Of a DNA stretch of 64,000 nt, positions 18,235 through 27,230 are shown in pieces. Location: assembly GCF_000718635.1 (NCBI RefSeq), contig NZ_JOBF01000003.1, forward strand, positions 744,001 through 808,000, written 5' to 3'. Numbering within the stretch: the stretch's first letter is position 1; each line of letters begins with the position of its first letter. The DNA comes from Streptomyces varsoviensis (GTDB lineage: Bacteria > Actinomycetota > Actinomycetes > Streptomycetales > Streptomycetaceae). Made by a program: the position numbers and the translations under genes. A model generated the notes under the pieces. The model made no database searches. It was not told the DNA's origin and saw nothing but the letters and a program-made list of their open reading frames with translations.

Positions 18235-19461
18235 TCAGTACGAAGCGATTCCCAGCCCCTCCTCGACGAATTTGTAGACGTCGGTGTAAGGGTCCCGCTT
18301 ATGGCGCGGCACGTGGTCAGGGTGCTCGGCGTTCATCTTCACGGCGCGCCCCCTGGCGACCTCGTACTGCTTCTTGACCTGGTCCGGCAGTAGGGCCTTG
18401 ATCCCGCCGGGCACCTTGTGCCAGGCGGCGGGCAGTCGCTGTTCCGCCACACGGCACACTCCGCCGAAGCTTCCGCTGGCCTCCTTCAGATGCAGGACAC
18501 GCCAGATCTCGAAACACGGGTGTGAGAAGGCGACCGACAGGTTATAGCTCTCCGCGCGGGCCAGAGCCGTGTCCACCCCGGGGTGGTTGTCGTGGTCTTC
18601 CAGGGCCAGCAGCATCGTCCCGAGCAGCGCGAACCACGAACGGGTGCCGAAGGACTCCAACGCCCAGTCGAACGGCACCTCGCCGTCCTCCGCCCGGTGC
18701 GTCAACCGGACCGACGCCCCGCCGTCCGGCTGCTGGATCTCGGCCCCGGTGATTCCGAGATCGGCGACGCGCAGCAGCTCTCTGATCCGCTCCCCTCGCT
18801 TACCAGTGAGCTGCTGGGCGGTGAACGCCTCGCGCTGCTTCCGCTCTGTCTCCGGACCGATCTCCCAGAGGTTGCGGCGGAACCAGTGGAAGAGCGGGGA
18901 CAACTGGGGATGGTTGTCCGTGCCGGCCGTCGAGAGCAGCAGAGCGTTGGGGCGGGTGCGCCGGGCCAGTTGGGCCCGGTCCTTGACCCTGCTGCCCGGC
19001 CAACGGTAGAGCTCGGTGCGGGAGGCATCCCGGTCCAGCCACTCCTGGCGCCTGCCGTGCGGATAGCTGTGCACCCACTCGGATTCCACCCGCTCCGGCC
19101 CCAGCTCGAAGCCATACGTCCAGCGCACCCCGTCGATGGCGACGTCCACCTCGAAGAACGACGGCTCGTCCGCGCTCTTCGGGTCGAGGGCGAACACCTC
19201 CCGCGGTGTGCCCTCGTAAGACGCCCACTTGGCATACGAGTTGAGCACCGCTTCGCGCATCCGGGCCATCGATGTCAGGACATTGGACTTGCCTGACGCG
19301 TTGGCACCGAAGATCCCGATGAGCGGGAACACCCGGAGGGGGCCGTCGGCCAGCATCACCTCACGCGTGCCCGACGCATCCTCCCCCGGTGGCACGACGA
19401 ACGACAGCTCCTGCTCCTCACGCAGGGAGCGCACATTCGCGACCCGGAACCTCAGCAACAT
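18235..19461 (-). CDS. RloA-RloB chimera: truncated AAA ATPase fused to C-terminal half of RloB
   Basis: A 408-residue protein made of two families. Residues 1 to about 288 match the start of an RloA/AAA_15-type ATPase: MLLRFRVANVRSLREEQEL, Walker A GANASGKSN at 52-60, and ESFGTRSWFALLGTMLLALE, which normally leads into Walker B. The Walker B, D-loop and H-loop segment is absent. The chain continues as the second half of RloB: DHDNHPG at about 289-295, FSHPCFEIWRVLH at 312-324, and the typical ending KRDPYTDVYKFVEEGLG. RloA and RloB (AbiL-like) are normally separate partners linked to restriction loci and phage defence. The simplest reading is an in-frame deletion; activity is doubtful. ATG 19461 has GAGGTGG upstream. 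Confidence 0.75.
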   Translation of the reverse strand: MLLRFRVANVRSLREEQELSFVVPPGEDASGTREVMLADGPLRVFPLIGIFGANASGKSNVLTSMARMREAVLNSYAKWASYEGTPREVFALDPKSADEPSFFEVDVAIDGVRWTYGFELGPERVESEWVHSYPHGRRQEWLDRDASRTELYRWPGSRVKDRAQLARRTRPNALLLSTAGTDNHPQLSPLFHWFRRNLWEIGPETERKQREAFTAQQLTGKRGERIRELLRVADLGITGAEIQQPDGGASVRLTHRAEDGEVPFDWALESFGTRSWFALLGTMLLALEDHDNHPGVDTALARAESYNLSVAFSHPCFEIWRVLHLKEASGSFGGVCRVAEQRLPAAWHKVPGGIKALLPDQVKKQYEVARGRAVKMNAEHPDHVPRHKRDPYTDVYKFVEEGLGIASY

Positions 19462-19541
19462 GCTGTCCACCTCACGCGGCACAGGGTAGTCGCAGGCTCC
19501 GACATCCGCTCCCTTACGAGACGATCAGGGCAGGTCAGGGC

Positions 19542-20513
19542 CTACGAGCGCGCCTCCGCGATCTGTCGGGACATGAGCGTCGTCAGCTCGTAGACCGTGT
19601 GGGACGCGGCCACGGAGGTGATCTCCGCGTGGTCGTAGGCGGGGGCGACCTCTACGAGGTCGGCTGAGACGAGGTGGCAGTCGGCCAGGCCGCGCAGGAT
19701 CTCCAGGAGCTCGCGGGAGGTGAGGCCGCCGGCCTCCGGGGTGCCGGTGCCCGGGGCGTGGGCCGGGTCGAGGACGTCGATGTCGATGGAGATGTAGAGC
19801 GGGCGGTCGCCGATGCGCTGGCGGAGCTGGTCGGTGACCTCGTCGATGCCGCGCCGCATGACGTCCGCCGACGTCACGATGCCGAAGCCCATCTTCGCGT
19901 CGTCGTCGAGGTCCTTCTTGCCGTACAGCGGGCCGCGCGTGCCGACGTGGGAGAGGGCAGAGGTGTCGAGGATGCCCTCCTCCACGGCCCGCCGGAAGGG
20001 CGTGCCATGGGTGTACTCGGCGCCGAAGTAGGTGTCCCAGGTGTCGAGGTGCGCGTCGAAGTGCAAAAGGGCGACCGGACCATGTTTACGGGCCATCGAG
20101 CGCAGAAGGGGAAGCGCGATGGTGTGGTCGCCTCCCAGGGTCATCAGCCGGGCCCCGGTGTCCAGGAGGTCGTCGGCGGCGGCCTGGATCGACTCGACGG
20201 CCTCTTCGATATTGAAGGGGTTGGCGGCGATGTCCCCGGCGTCGGCGACCTGTGCGAGGGCGAAGGGCGAGGCGTCCTGGGCCGGGTTGTACGGGCGCAG
20301 CAGCCGCGACGCCTCACGGATCGCGTTGCCGCCGAACCGCGCGCCGGGCCGGTAGGAGACGCCGGTGTCGAAGGGCACGCCGACCACGGCGACATCGGCG
20401 GCGCCGACCTCGTCCAGCCGGGGCAGCCGGGCGAAGGTCGCGGGCCCCGCGTAGCGCGGTACGCGGGAGGAGTCGACGGGGCCGCGAGGGACACGGGGGG
20501 CGGGGCTGGTCAT
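19542..20513 (-). CDS. speB: Agmatinase / ureohydrolase
   Basis: A 323-residue arginase-family enzyme that releases urea from agmatine or a related guanidino compound such as guanidinobutyrate in the cytoplasm. The binuclear manganese ligands are visible in [21 protein letters not shown] and [15 protein letters not shown], in the usual order. The active-site start region [19 protein letters not shown] is also typical. Start ATG 20513 is preceded by GAGAGG. The divergent neighbour at 20750 is a phosphatase-like gene. Agmatinase versus guanidinobutyrase cannot be separated from sequence alone. Confidence 0.85.
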   Translation of the reverse strand: MTSPAPRVPRGPVDSSRVPRYAGPATFARLPRLDEVGAADVAVVGVPFDTGVSYRPGARFGGNAIREASRLLRPYNPAQDASPFALAQVADAGDIAANPFNIEEAVESIQAAADDLLDTGARLMTLGGDHTIALPLLRSMARKHGPVALLHFDAHLDTWDTYFGAEYTHGTPFRRAVEEGILDTSALSHVGTRGPLYGKKDLDDDAKMGFGIVTSADVMRRGIDEVTDQLRQRIGDRPLYISIDIDVLDPAHAPGTGTPEAGGLTSRELLEILRGLADCHLVSADLVEVAPAYDHAEITSVAASHTVYELTTLMSRQIAEARS

Positions 20514-20749
20514 GCGAGGGCCTCTCGTACGGGAGCGGACGGGGTCGGACGGGGTCGGGTCGGGCGGGGCCGGGGCCGGGTGCCGGGTCGGTGCCGCCCG
20601 GGCGCGGCCCCCGCACGGCGGTGCGGCTGCCTGGGCCGTACCGAGCGTAGGCAGCGCCACGGATTCCGCACATGTACGTATCCGTGGGTCCGGCCGCGCC
20701 ATATGGACATCACGTCCAGCTGAAACGAGTACGGGGGACAATGGGTCCC

Positions 20750-21529
20750 ATGCCGATACCCAGCCGCAGCGAACTGATCGACCACCTCGTCCGTACGCGC
20801 ATCGCGGGCGACGTCGCCACCCCTCGGGAGAACAACCTCGACCACTACCGCAAGCTCGCGAACGGCGACCGCCATTACTGGCTGGGGCTGGAGCTGGGCG
20901 ACCGCTGGAGCGACGAGCAGGACGTGCTGGCCGTGATGGCGGAGCGGTGCGGCGTCAGCGACGACCTGGGCCACCGCGCCGGGCAGGACACCATCGACCC
21001 GGAGCTGACCGTCGCCGCCCTGGACCGCGCCGCCGTCGTGCTGGCCAAGGCCGCCGAGGACCGCAAGCGGGTGCTCTTCGCGACCGGCCACCCGGGCGGG
21101 CTGCTGGACGTGCACCGGGCGACCGCCGCCGCGCTGCGCGCCGCGGGCTGCGACATCGTGGTGATCCCGGAGGGGCTGCGGGCGGACGACGGCTTCGTGG
21201 TCCAGTTCGCGGACGTGGCGGTGCTGGAGCGCGGCGCGACGCTGTGGCACACGCACTCCCCCGAGCCCATGGCCGCCATCCTCGACGGCCTCGCCCGCGA
21301 GGGCCGGCCGCTGCCCGACCTCGTGGTCGCCGACCACGGCTGGGCGGGGCGCGCGGGCCAGCGCGGCATCGACGCGGTGGGCTACGCGGACTGCAACGAC
21401 CCGGCGCTCTTCCTCGGCGAGGCGGAGGGCACGCTCCAGGTGACGGTGCCGCTCGACGACCACGTCACCAGCCCGCGGTTCTACGACCCGATGACGGCGT
21501 ACCTGCTGCACGCGGCGGGCCTGTCCTGA
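20750..21529 (+). CDS. Conserved actinobacterial phosphatase-like protein
   Basis: A 259-residue cytoplasmic protein that I recognise only as a family commonly annotated as phosphatase next to speB in Streptomyces. Visible features are [16 protein letters not shown] near residue 105, [13 protein letters not shown] near 140 and [20 protein letters not shown] near 190, an alpha/beta fold with conserved His and Asp residues. An in-frame ATG at 20741 is also possible; 20750 is preferred because the GGGGGA purine tract is too close to 20741. Divergent from agmatinase, suggesting but not proving a link to amine metabolism. Confidence 0.65.
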   Translation: MPIPSRSELIDHLVRTRIAGDVATPRENNLDHYRKLANGDRHYWLGLELGDRWSDEQDVLAVMAERCGVSDDLGHRAGQDTIDPELTVAALDRAAVVLAKAAEDRKRVLFATGHPGGLLDVHRATAAALRAAGCDIVVIPEGLRADDGFVVQFADVAVLERGATLWHTHSPEPMAAILDGLAREGRPLPDLVVADHGWAGRAGQRGIDAVGYADCNDPALFLGEAEGTLQVTVPLDDHVTSPRFYDPMTAYLLHAAGLS

Positions 21530-21666
21530 CCGGCCCCTCCGCACTGCGCGCCCGTACGCCCGCGCGCCTCTCCACACCGTACGCCCGTACGCCCGCGGCG
21601 CCCCTGTCAGCGGCCGGACGCGGCGCCTTCAGCCGTGGCCGCCGCACCGTCCGGCCGCTGGGCGGC

Positions 21667-22113
21667 TCACGAGCGCAGGAAGGCGAGGTTGAGCGCGGTG
21701 GCGTTGGCGACGGAGGAGTTGAGGTCGAACGGAATCCTGTCCCAGCCCTTCTCGGGCGAGTCGGTGGCCTTGATGACATCGATGTCGATGATCTCGTTGT
21801 CACCCTCTTCGGCCGCCGTGGTGTAGGCGAGGTAGTAGGGAACGGCGTGGCCACCGCCCACCCCCTGGGCGCCCTCGTTGAGGTTCAGGCCGGCCTGCTC
21901 GGCCCCGTACACGCGTGACGGTTCCGCCCAGGCCAGGTGGAGGACCAGATTCGTCAGCGCGGGCCCCTCTCCCCGCGCGTAGGCGAGGTACCTGCCCTTG
22001 CCCTTCTCATTCATGTTCAGGCGGCTGTGGACGAGGGTGTAGCCCGTAGGGATATCGCTGATGGATTCGAAGATCCAAAGTTCGGTGATTCCCTTTTGCG
22101 CGTTCGTGGCCAT
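21667..22113 (-). CDS. MABP-like beta-prism protein, threefold internal repeat
   Basis: A 148-residue protein without signal peptide. Three segments share the pattern of a Leu-Asn step followed by a strand: YTLVHSRLNMNEKGKGRYLAY, then AEQAGLNLNEG with PYYLAYTT, then WDRIPFDLNSSV with LNLAFL. This threefold LN repeat suggests a beta-prism fold of the MABP (MVB12-associated) type, known from membrane-binding modules and some bacterial pore-forming toxins; the assignment is tentative. A very strong AAGGAGGAG ribosome site precedes ATG 22113. It follows the Ig-like gene by 15 bp, so the two are one transcript. Confidence 0.6.
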   Translation of the reverse strand: MATNAQKGITELWIFESISDIPTGYTLVHSRLNMNEKGKGRYLAYARGEGPALTNLVLHLAWAEPSRVYGAEQAGLNLNEGAQGVGGGHAVPYYLAYTTAAEEGDNEIIDIDVIKATDSPEKGWDRIPFDLNSSVANATALNLAFLRS

Positions 22114-22128
22114 GTGCTCCTCCTTGAT

Positions 22129-23079
22129 TCAGGAACGGGGCCGGACGGTGAGGTGGATGTCCTTGCCCACGTCGGCACGTGAGGACGAGGTGACGCTGAC
22201 GGTGAAACTGCCCGGCGTGTCCCCGGCATAGAGCGTCGTCGCGGGTGCCACACCGTTGTCATCGGTGTGGGACGGGTACGTGGCCGCGCCGGTGACGAAG
22301 TCGGAGCCGGTGGAGCCCTTCACGGTGAAAGTGATGGGCAGCGCGCGCACCGCGTCGCCGTTCTCGGTGATGTGCACGTCGAGCTTGTGCGTGAACGCGC
22401 AGTCGGCCTCCGCCTCCTGATTGTCGGCGAGCGGGTCCACCAGTTCCACCGACACCGTTGGAGTCGGAGAAGGTGCCTGCACCGAGAAGTGGCGAGGGGT
22501 GGAGGCCGATGAGTTCCGACCGCTGCGGTGCGCGACGGCGGTGATGGTATGCGCACCCGGGGCCCAGTCGGCGCCCGGGGTGTAGGTCCAGGCCGTGCCG
22601 GTCACGTGCGCCTCGCCCGGCAGTGCGGTGCTCCCGTCGGCGAGGGTGACCTTCTCCACGCCGCGCTCGGCCGTGCCGGTGACCTGCTGCCGCACGTCGG
22701 TCACCGTCGCGCCCTCCGCCGGGGAGGAGATCGCCGGAGCGGCCGGCGCCGGCGGTATGGCCACGTCGAAGGTCACATAACTCGGTGCCGAATAGACGGG
22801 GCCGTAGCCGTCATCGAACTGGGCCGTGTATCCGGCGGTGGCGGAGACGGTGTGGGAACCTTCCGTCCAGTCCTTCGCCGGAGTGCACGCCCAACTGCCG
22901 TGTGAGACCGGATGGCTGCCCAGCGATTTACTTCCCTCCGCGACGCTGACCCACTGGGCCGGGGAATCGGCCGTGCCGGCGATCGACTGCCGCGGATCGG
23001 TCACCGTCGATTTCTCTTTCGGGGAATCGATCTCCGGGGGCGGGGGATGGGGCGGGGTGTGCAGCGCGTGCTCTTTCAT
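22129..23079 (-). CDS. Bacterial Ig-like repeat protein without signal peptide
   Basis: A 316-residue protein built of immunoglobulin-like beta domains. Two repeats open with the same phrase (IDSPKEKSTVTDPRQSIAGTA, then ISSPAEGATVTDVRQQVTGTA) and contain WxYTPGADWAPGAHT-type strands. A third C-terminal domain resembles a Big_1 invasin module (NGVAPATTLYAGDTPGSF). There is no signal peptide or membrane segment after ATG 23079, which has AAGGGA upstream, so how it reaches a surface, if it does, is unclear. It is cotranscribed with the beta-prism gene and preceded by a 9-bp minisatellite. Confidence 0.7.
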   Translation of the reverse strand: MKEHALHTPPHPPPPEIDSPKEKSTVTDPRQSIAGTADSPAQWVSVAEGSKSLGSHPVSHGSWACTPAKDWTEGSHTVSATAGYTAQFDDGYGPVYSAPSYVTFDVAIPPAPAAPAISSPAEGATVTDVRQQVTGTAERGVEKVTLADGSTALPGEAHVTGTAWTYTPGADWAPGAHTITAVAHRSGRNSSASTPRHFSVQAPSPTPTVSVELVDPLADNQEAEADCAFTHKLDVHITENGDAVRALPITFTVKGSTGSDFVTGAATYPSHTDDNGVAPATTLYAGDTPGSFTVSVTSSSRADVGKDIHLTVRPRS

Positions 23080-23422
23080 GAGCGGATTCCCTTGTCCGAC
23101 GCTCCTGCCAGGCGAATGCGACGGCTCGCGGCCGCATGACGCACGGCGAGGGCGATCCTCATCCCCGCGGCGGCCGCCCCGCGTATCGCCTCGATGAACT
23201 CGATGAACTCGATGAGCTCGGCGAACTCGATGAACGCGATGAACTCGGCGAACTCGGCGAACTCGACGAACTCGACGAATGAGCGAGGCTCGCGGGGCCG
23301 GCCGCTTCGCATCCCCCATGACGGCAAACCATAGTTGCGAGCGGCCCAAGTCGCGGCGGACTCAAGGGGTTTGGCCCGTTCAACTCCATCGCAGGCGTGT
23401 TTTGTGCGACACCCCGAATGCT
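23080..23422. other. Region upstream of the Ig-like gene, no gene seen
   Basis: Apart from the 9-bp tandem array at 23191-23280 no gene is convincing. It holds the promoter side of the Ig-like/beta-prism unit and the 3' side of the acyl-CoA dehydrogenase gene. Confidence 0.4.
23191..23280. repeat. 9-bp tandem array (10 copies)
   Basis: Ten contiguous 9-bp units of the form TCGATGAAC, TCGGCGAAC or TCGACGAAC lie about 110 bp upstream of the Ig-like gene start. Open frames through it on the minus strand read as EFIEF repeats but lack a supported start or codon signature, so it is treated as non-coding. Confidence 0.85.
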
Positions 23423-24580
23423 CTACAGCCCCATCGACTTGGCGATGATGGAGCGCATGACCTCGCTGGTGCCGCCGTAGATGCGGCTGACGCGGGTGTC
23501 CGCGTACAGCCGGGCGATGGGGTACTCCATCATGTAGCCGTAGCCGCCGTGCAGTTGGAGGCACTTGTCGATGACGACGCCCGCGCGCTCGGTGGTGAAG
23601 AGCTTCGCCGAGGCGGCGTCCGCCGGGGTCAGTTCGCCCGCGTCGTGCGCCTCCAGGGCGCGGTCCACGACGGCCTGCATCGCGTCGACCTCGGCCTTGC
23701 AGTCGGCGAGGACGAACTTGGTGTTCTGGAAGGACGCGACGGACTTGCCGAAGACGGTGCGGTCCTGGACGTACTCCTGGGCGAAGGCGACGGCCGCCGC
23801 GGCCTGCGCGTACGCGCCGACCGCGATGCTCAGCCGCTCCTGGGGCAGGTTCTGGCCGAGGTAGCCGAACGCCTTGCCCTCCTCGCCGAGCAGGTCCTCG
23901 ACCGGGACCTTGACGTCGGTGAAGGACAGTTCGGCGGTGTCGGAGGTCTTCAGGCCCAGCTTCTCCAGCTTGCGGCCGACGGCGTACCCCTCGGAGGCGG
24001 TGTCGACGACGAGGATCGAGATGCCGGCGCGCCGGTCCTCGGGGGCGGGCGGGGCGGTACGGGCGCAGACCAGCACCCGGTCGGCCAGCACGCCGCCGGT
24101 GATGAAGGTCTTCGCGCCGTTGAGGACGTAGTGCGTGCCGTCCTCGGAGAGCTTGGCGGTGGTCTTCATGCCGGCCAGGTCGGAGCCGGTGCCGGGCTCG
24201 GTCATGGCGATCGCGGTCATCATGTCGCCGGAGACGAAGGGCGGCAGCCAGCGCCGCTTCTGCTCCTCGGTGCCGTACTTGAGGAGGTACGGGAGGCAGA
24301 GCGCGGCGTGCACGCTGGAGCCGCCGAAGCTGACGCCCGCGCGGGCGCACTCCTCGGAGATGATCGCGGAGAACTTGAAGCTGGTCTCGCCCGCGCCGCC
24401 GTACTCCTCGGGGACCTCGATGCCGAAGACGCCCAGGTCGCCGAGTTTCTTGTACAGGTCGCGGGGGACGCAGCCGGCCTCCCGCCACTCGTCGTAGTAC
24501 GGGACGACCTCGGCGGCGATGAAGTCGCGGATGGTCCGGCGGAACGCCTCGTGGTCCTCGTTGAACACCGTGCGACGCAT
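23423..24580 (-). CDS. Acyl-CoA dehydrogenase (isovaleryl/long-chain type)
   Basis: A 385-residue FAD-dependent acyl-CoA dehydrogenase forming the alpha,beta double bond of an acyl-CoA. It has the three-domain plan: helical N-terminus, middle beta domain (AMTEPGTGSDLAGMKT, NGAKTFITGG) and C-terminal helices (QLHGGYGYMMEYP, RIYGGTSEVM). The usual C-terminal catalytic Glu is Gly here (YGGT), and Glu248 in LPQERLSIAVG takes the position used by isovaleryl- and long-chain enzymes. ATG 24580 has AGGGAGG 7 bases upstream. It is read away from the TetR/carboxylase cluster, with an AAGCGCTT-centred site in its leader. Confidence 0.9.
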   Translation of the reverse strand: MRRTVFNEDHEAFRRTIRDFIAAEVVPYYDEWREAGCVPRDLYKKLGDLGVFGIEVPEEYGGAGETSFKFSAIISEECARAGVSFGGSSVHAALCLPYLLKYGTEEQKRRWLPPFVSGDMMTAIAMTEPGTGSDLAGMKTTAKLSEDGTHYVLNGAKTFITGGVLADRVLVCARTAPPAPEDRRAGISILVVDTASEGYAVGRKLEKLGLKTSDTAELSFTDVKVPVEDLLGEEGKAFGYLGQNLPQERLSIAVGAYAQAAAAVAFAQEYVQDRTVFGKSVASFQNTKFVLADCKAEVDAMQAVVDRALEAHDAGELTPADAASAKLFTTERAGVVIDKCLQLHGGYGYMMEYPIARLYADTRVSRIYGGTSEVMRSIIAKSMGL

Positions 24581-24631
24581 TGCACGCCTCCCTGGATCGG
24601 CTGGTGGGGCCCGTAGCGCCGGCCAGGAGTG

Positions 24632-24646
24632 GCTAAGCGCTTGCTC
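24632..24646. promoter_or_regulatory. AAGCGCTT-centred site upstream of the acyl-CoA dehydrogenase gene
   Basis: On the minus strand the site reads GAGCAAGCGCTTAGC, with a perfect AAGCGCTT core, about 55 bp before the dehydrogenase start. It resembles half of an AGCAAGCGCTTGCT palindrome. It may bind a TetR-type regulator of fatty-acid genes; which one is not shown. Confidence 0.35.
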
Positions 24647-24705
24647 AGAAAAAGCTACCGGCCGGTCGTTGAAACTGTCCAGAGGCCGGAGAGACACCGG
24701 AAGGC

Positions 24706-24857
24706 GCCGGAAAACGGACGGCGGCGGGGCCGGTCCGATCAGCGTGGGAGCACGGCGGCGGGGCCGGACCGGTCAGTACGGGACCACGGCGACGGCGCCG
24801 GTCCGCCCAGTACGGGGCCACGGCGGCGGGGCCGGTCGCCCAGCACGGGAGCACGTC
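24706..24857. repeat. 34-bp tandem array (about 4 copies)
   Basis: Units of 34, 34 and 33 bp, marked by CAGTACGGG or CAGCGTGGG, begin at 24740, 24774, 24808 and 24841, with a partial copy before. The last copy touches the 3' end of the TetR gene. The unit contains CACGGCGGCGGGGCCGG. Confidence 0.75.
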
Positions 24858-25449
24858 AGTACGGCGTCACGGCCGCGAGCGCGCCGTGCGCCAGGCGGCG
24901 CAGCAGCGCGGCCATGGCTGCCCGGCCGGGCAGCGTCGCCCGGCGGCTGAGGTGCGGGGTGGAGTTGAGGAGACCGAAGACGGCGTGCACGGCGGTGCGC
25001 ACCTGCGGCTCAAGGGCTTGCGGGTGCAGTTGGCGCACGGCGTCGACCCACAGCTCGACGTACTGCCGCTGGAGCTGGCGCACCAACTTGCGATCGCTGT
25101 CCCGCAGCCGGTCCAGCTCGCGGTCGTGGAGGATGATCAGGTCCCGGTCGTCGAGGGCGAACTCGATGTGTCCGTCGATGAGCCGGTCGAGCAGGGCCGC
25201 GGGGTCTCCCGCGGCCGCTTCCACGTGCTTGCGGCCCCCGGCGTAGAGCCGGCCGCTGATGCCGACGAGCAGCTCGGCGAGCATGGCGTCCTTGCCCGCG
25301 AAGTGGCGGTAGAGGCCGGGGCCGCTGATGCCGACGGCGGCCCCTATCTCGTCGACCCCGACGCCGTGGAAGCCGCGCTCGGCGAAGAGGCGGGCGGCCT
25401 CCTTCAGAATCTGGTCGCGGCGGGTGGGGGCGGCGGCGGACGTCGTCAT
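24856..25449 (-). CDS. TetR family regulator of the acyl-CoA carboxylase cluster
   Basis: A 197-residue TetR-family repressor. Residues 10-55 form the helix-turn-helix (FHGVGVDEIGAAVGISG with LYRHFAGKD). The C-terminal domain resembles regulators of branched-chain acyl-CoA genes in actinobacteria. It is divergent from the methylcrotonyl-CoA carboxylase operon, with 100 bp between the starts. That gap contains a perfect 16-bp inverted repeat, almost certainly its operator, so it should repress both itself and the operon until an acyl-CoA or related ligand binds. The ATG at 25449 is the only well-placed start. Confidence 0.9.
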   Translation of the reverse strand: MTTSAAAPTRRDQILKEAARLFAERGFHGVGVDEIGAAVGISGPGLYRHFAGKDAMLAELLVGISGRLYAGGRKHVEAAAGDPAALLDRLIDGHIEFALDDRDLIILHDRELDRLRDSDRKLVRQLQRQYVELWVDAVRQLHPQALEPQVRTAVHAVFGLLNSTPHLSRRATLPGRAAMAALLRRLAHGALAAVTPY

Positions 25450-25471
25450 GAAATCAATTGTAGACAGCGGC

Positions 25472-25516
25472 GTTAGTGGTCGTTAACCTGGACACGAGAC
25501 GTTAACGACCACTAAC
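25472..25516. promoter_or_regulatory. Perfect 16-bp inverted repeat, TetR operator
   Basis: GTTAGTGGTCGTTAAC (25472-25487) and its exact reverse complement (25501-25516) flank a 13-bp spacer between the TetR and carboxylase genes. Each arm is itself symmetric at its ends (GTTA...TAAC), so each may bind one TetR dimer. Confidence 0.8.
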
Positions 25517-25549
25517 AAAGATCATCTCCGAGCAAGGGAGCTCGCACGG

Positions 25550-27217
<1,668 letters not shown>

Positions 27218-27230
27218 TGGGGGGATGAGC

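Noticed and set aside
23076..24488. A 470-codon frame through the acyl-CoA dehydrogenase and the 9-bp array
   Set aside because: It is antiphase to a clear dehydrogenase gene and has no supported start.
23423..24580. Inactive acyl-CoA dehydrogenase because of YGGT instead of YEGT
   Set aside because: Glu248 in LPQERLSIA occupies the alternative catalytic-base position used by isovaleryl- and long-chain enzymes, so activity is expected.
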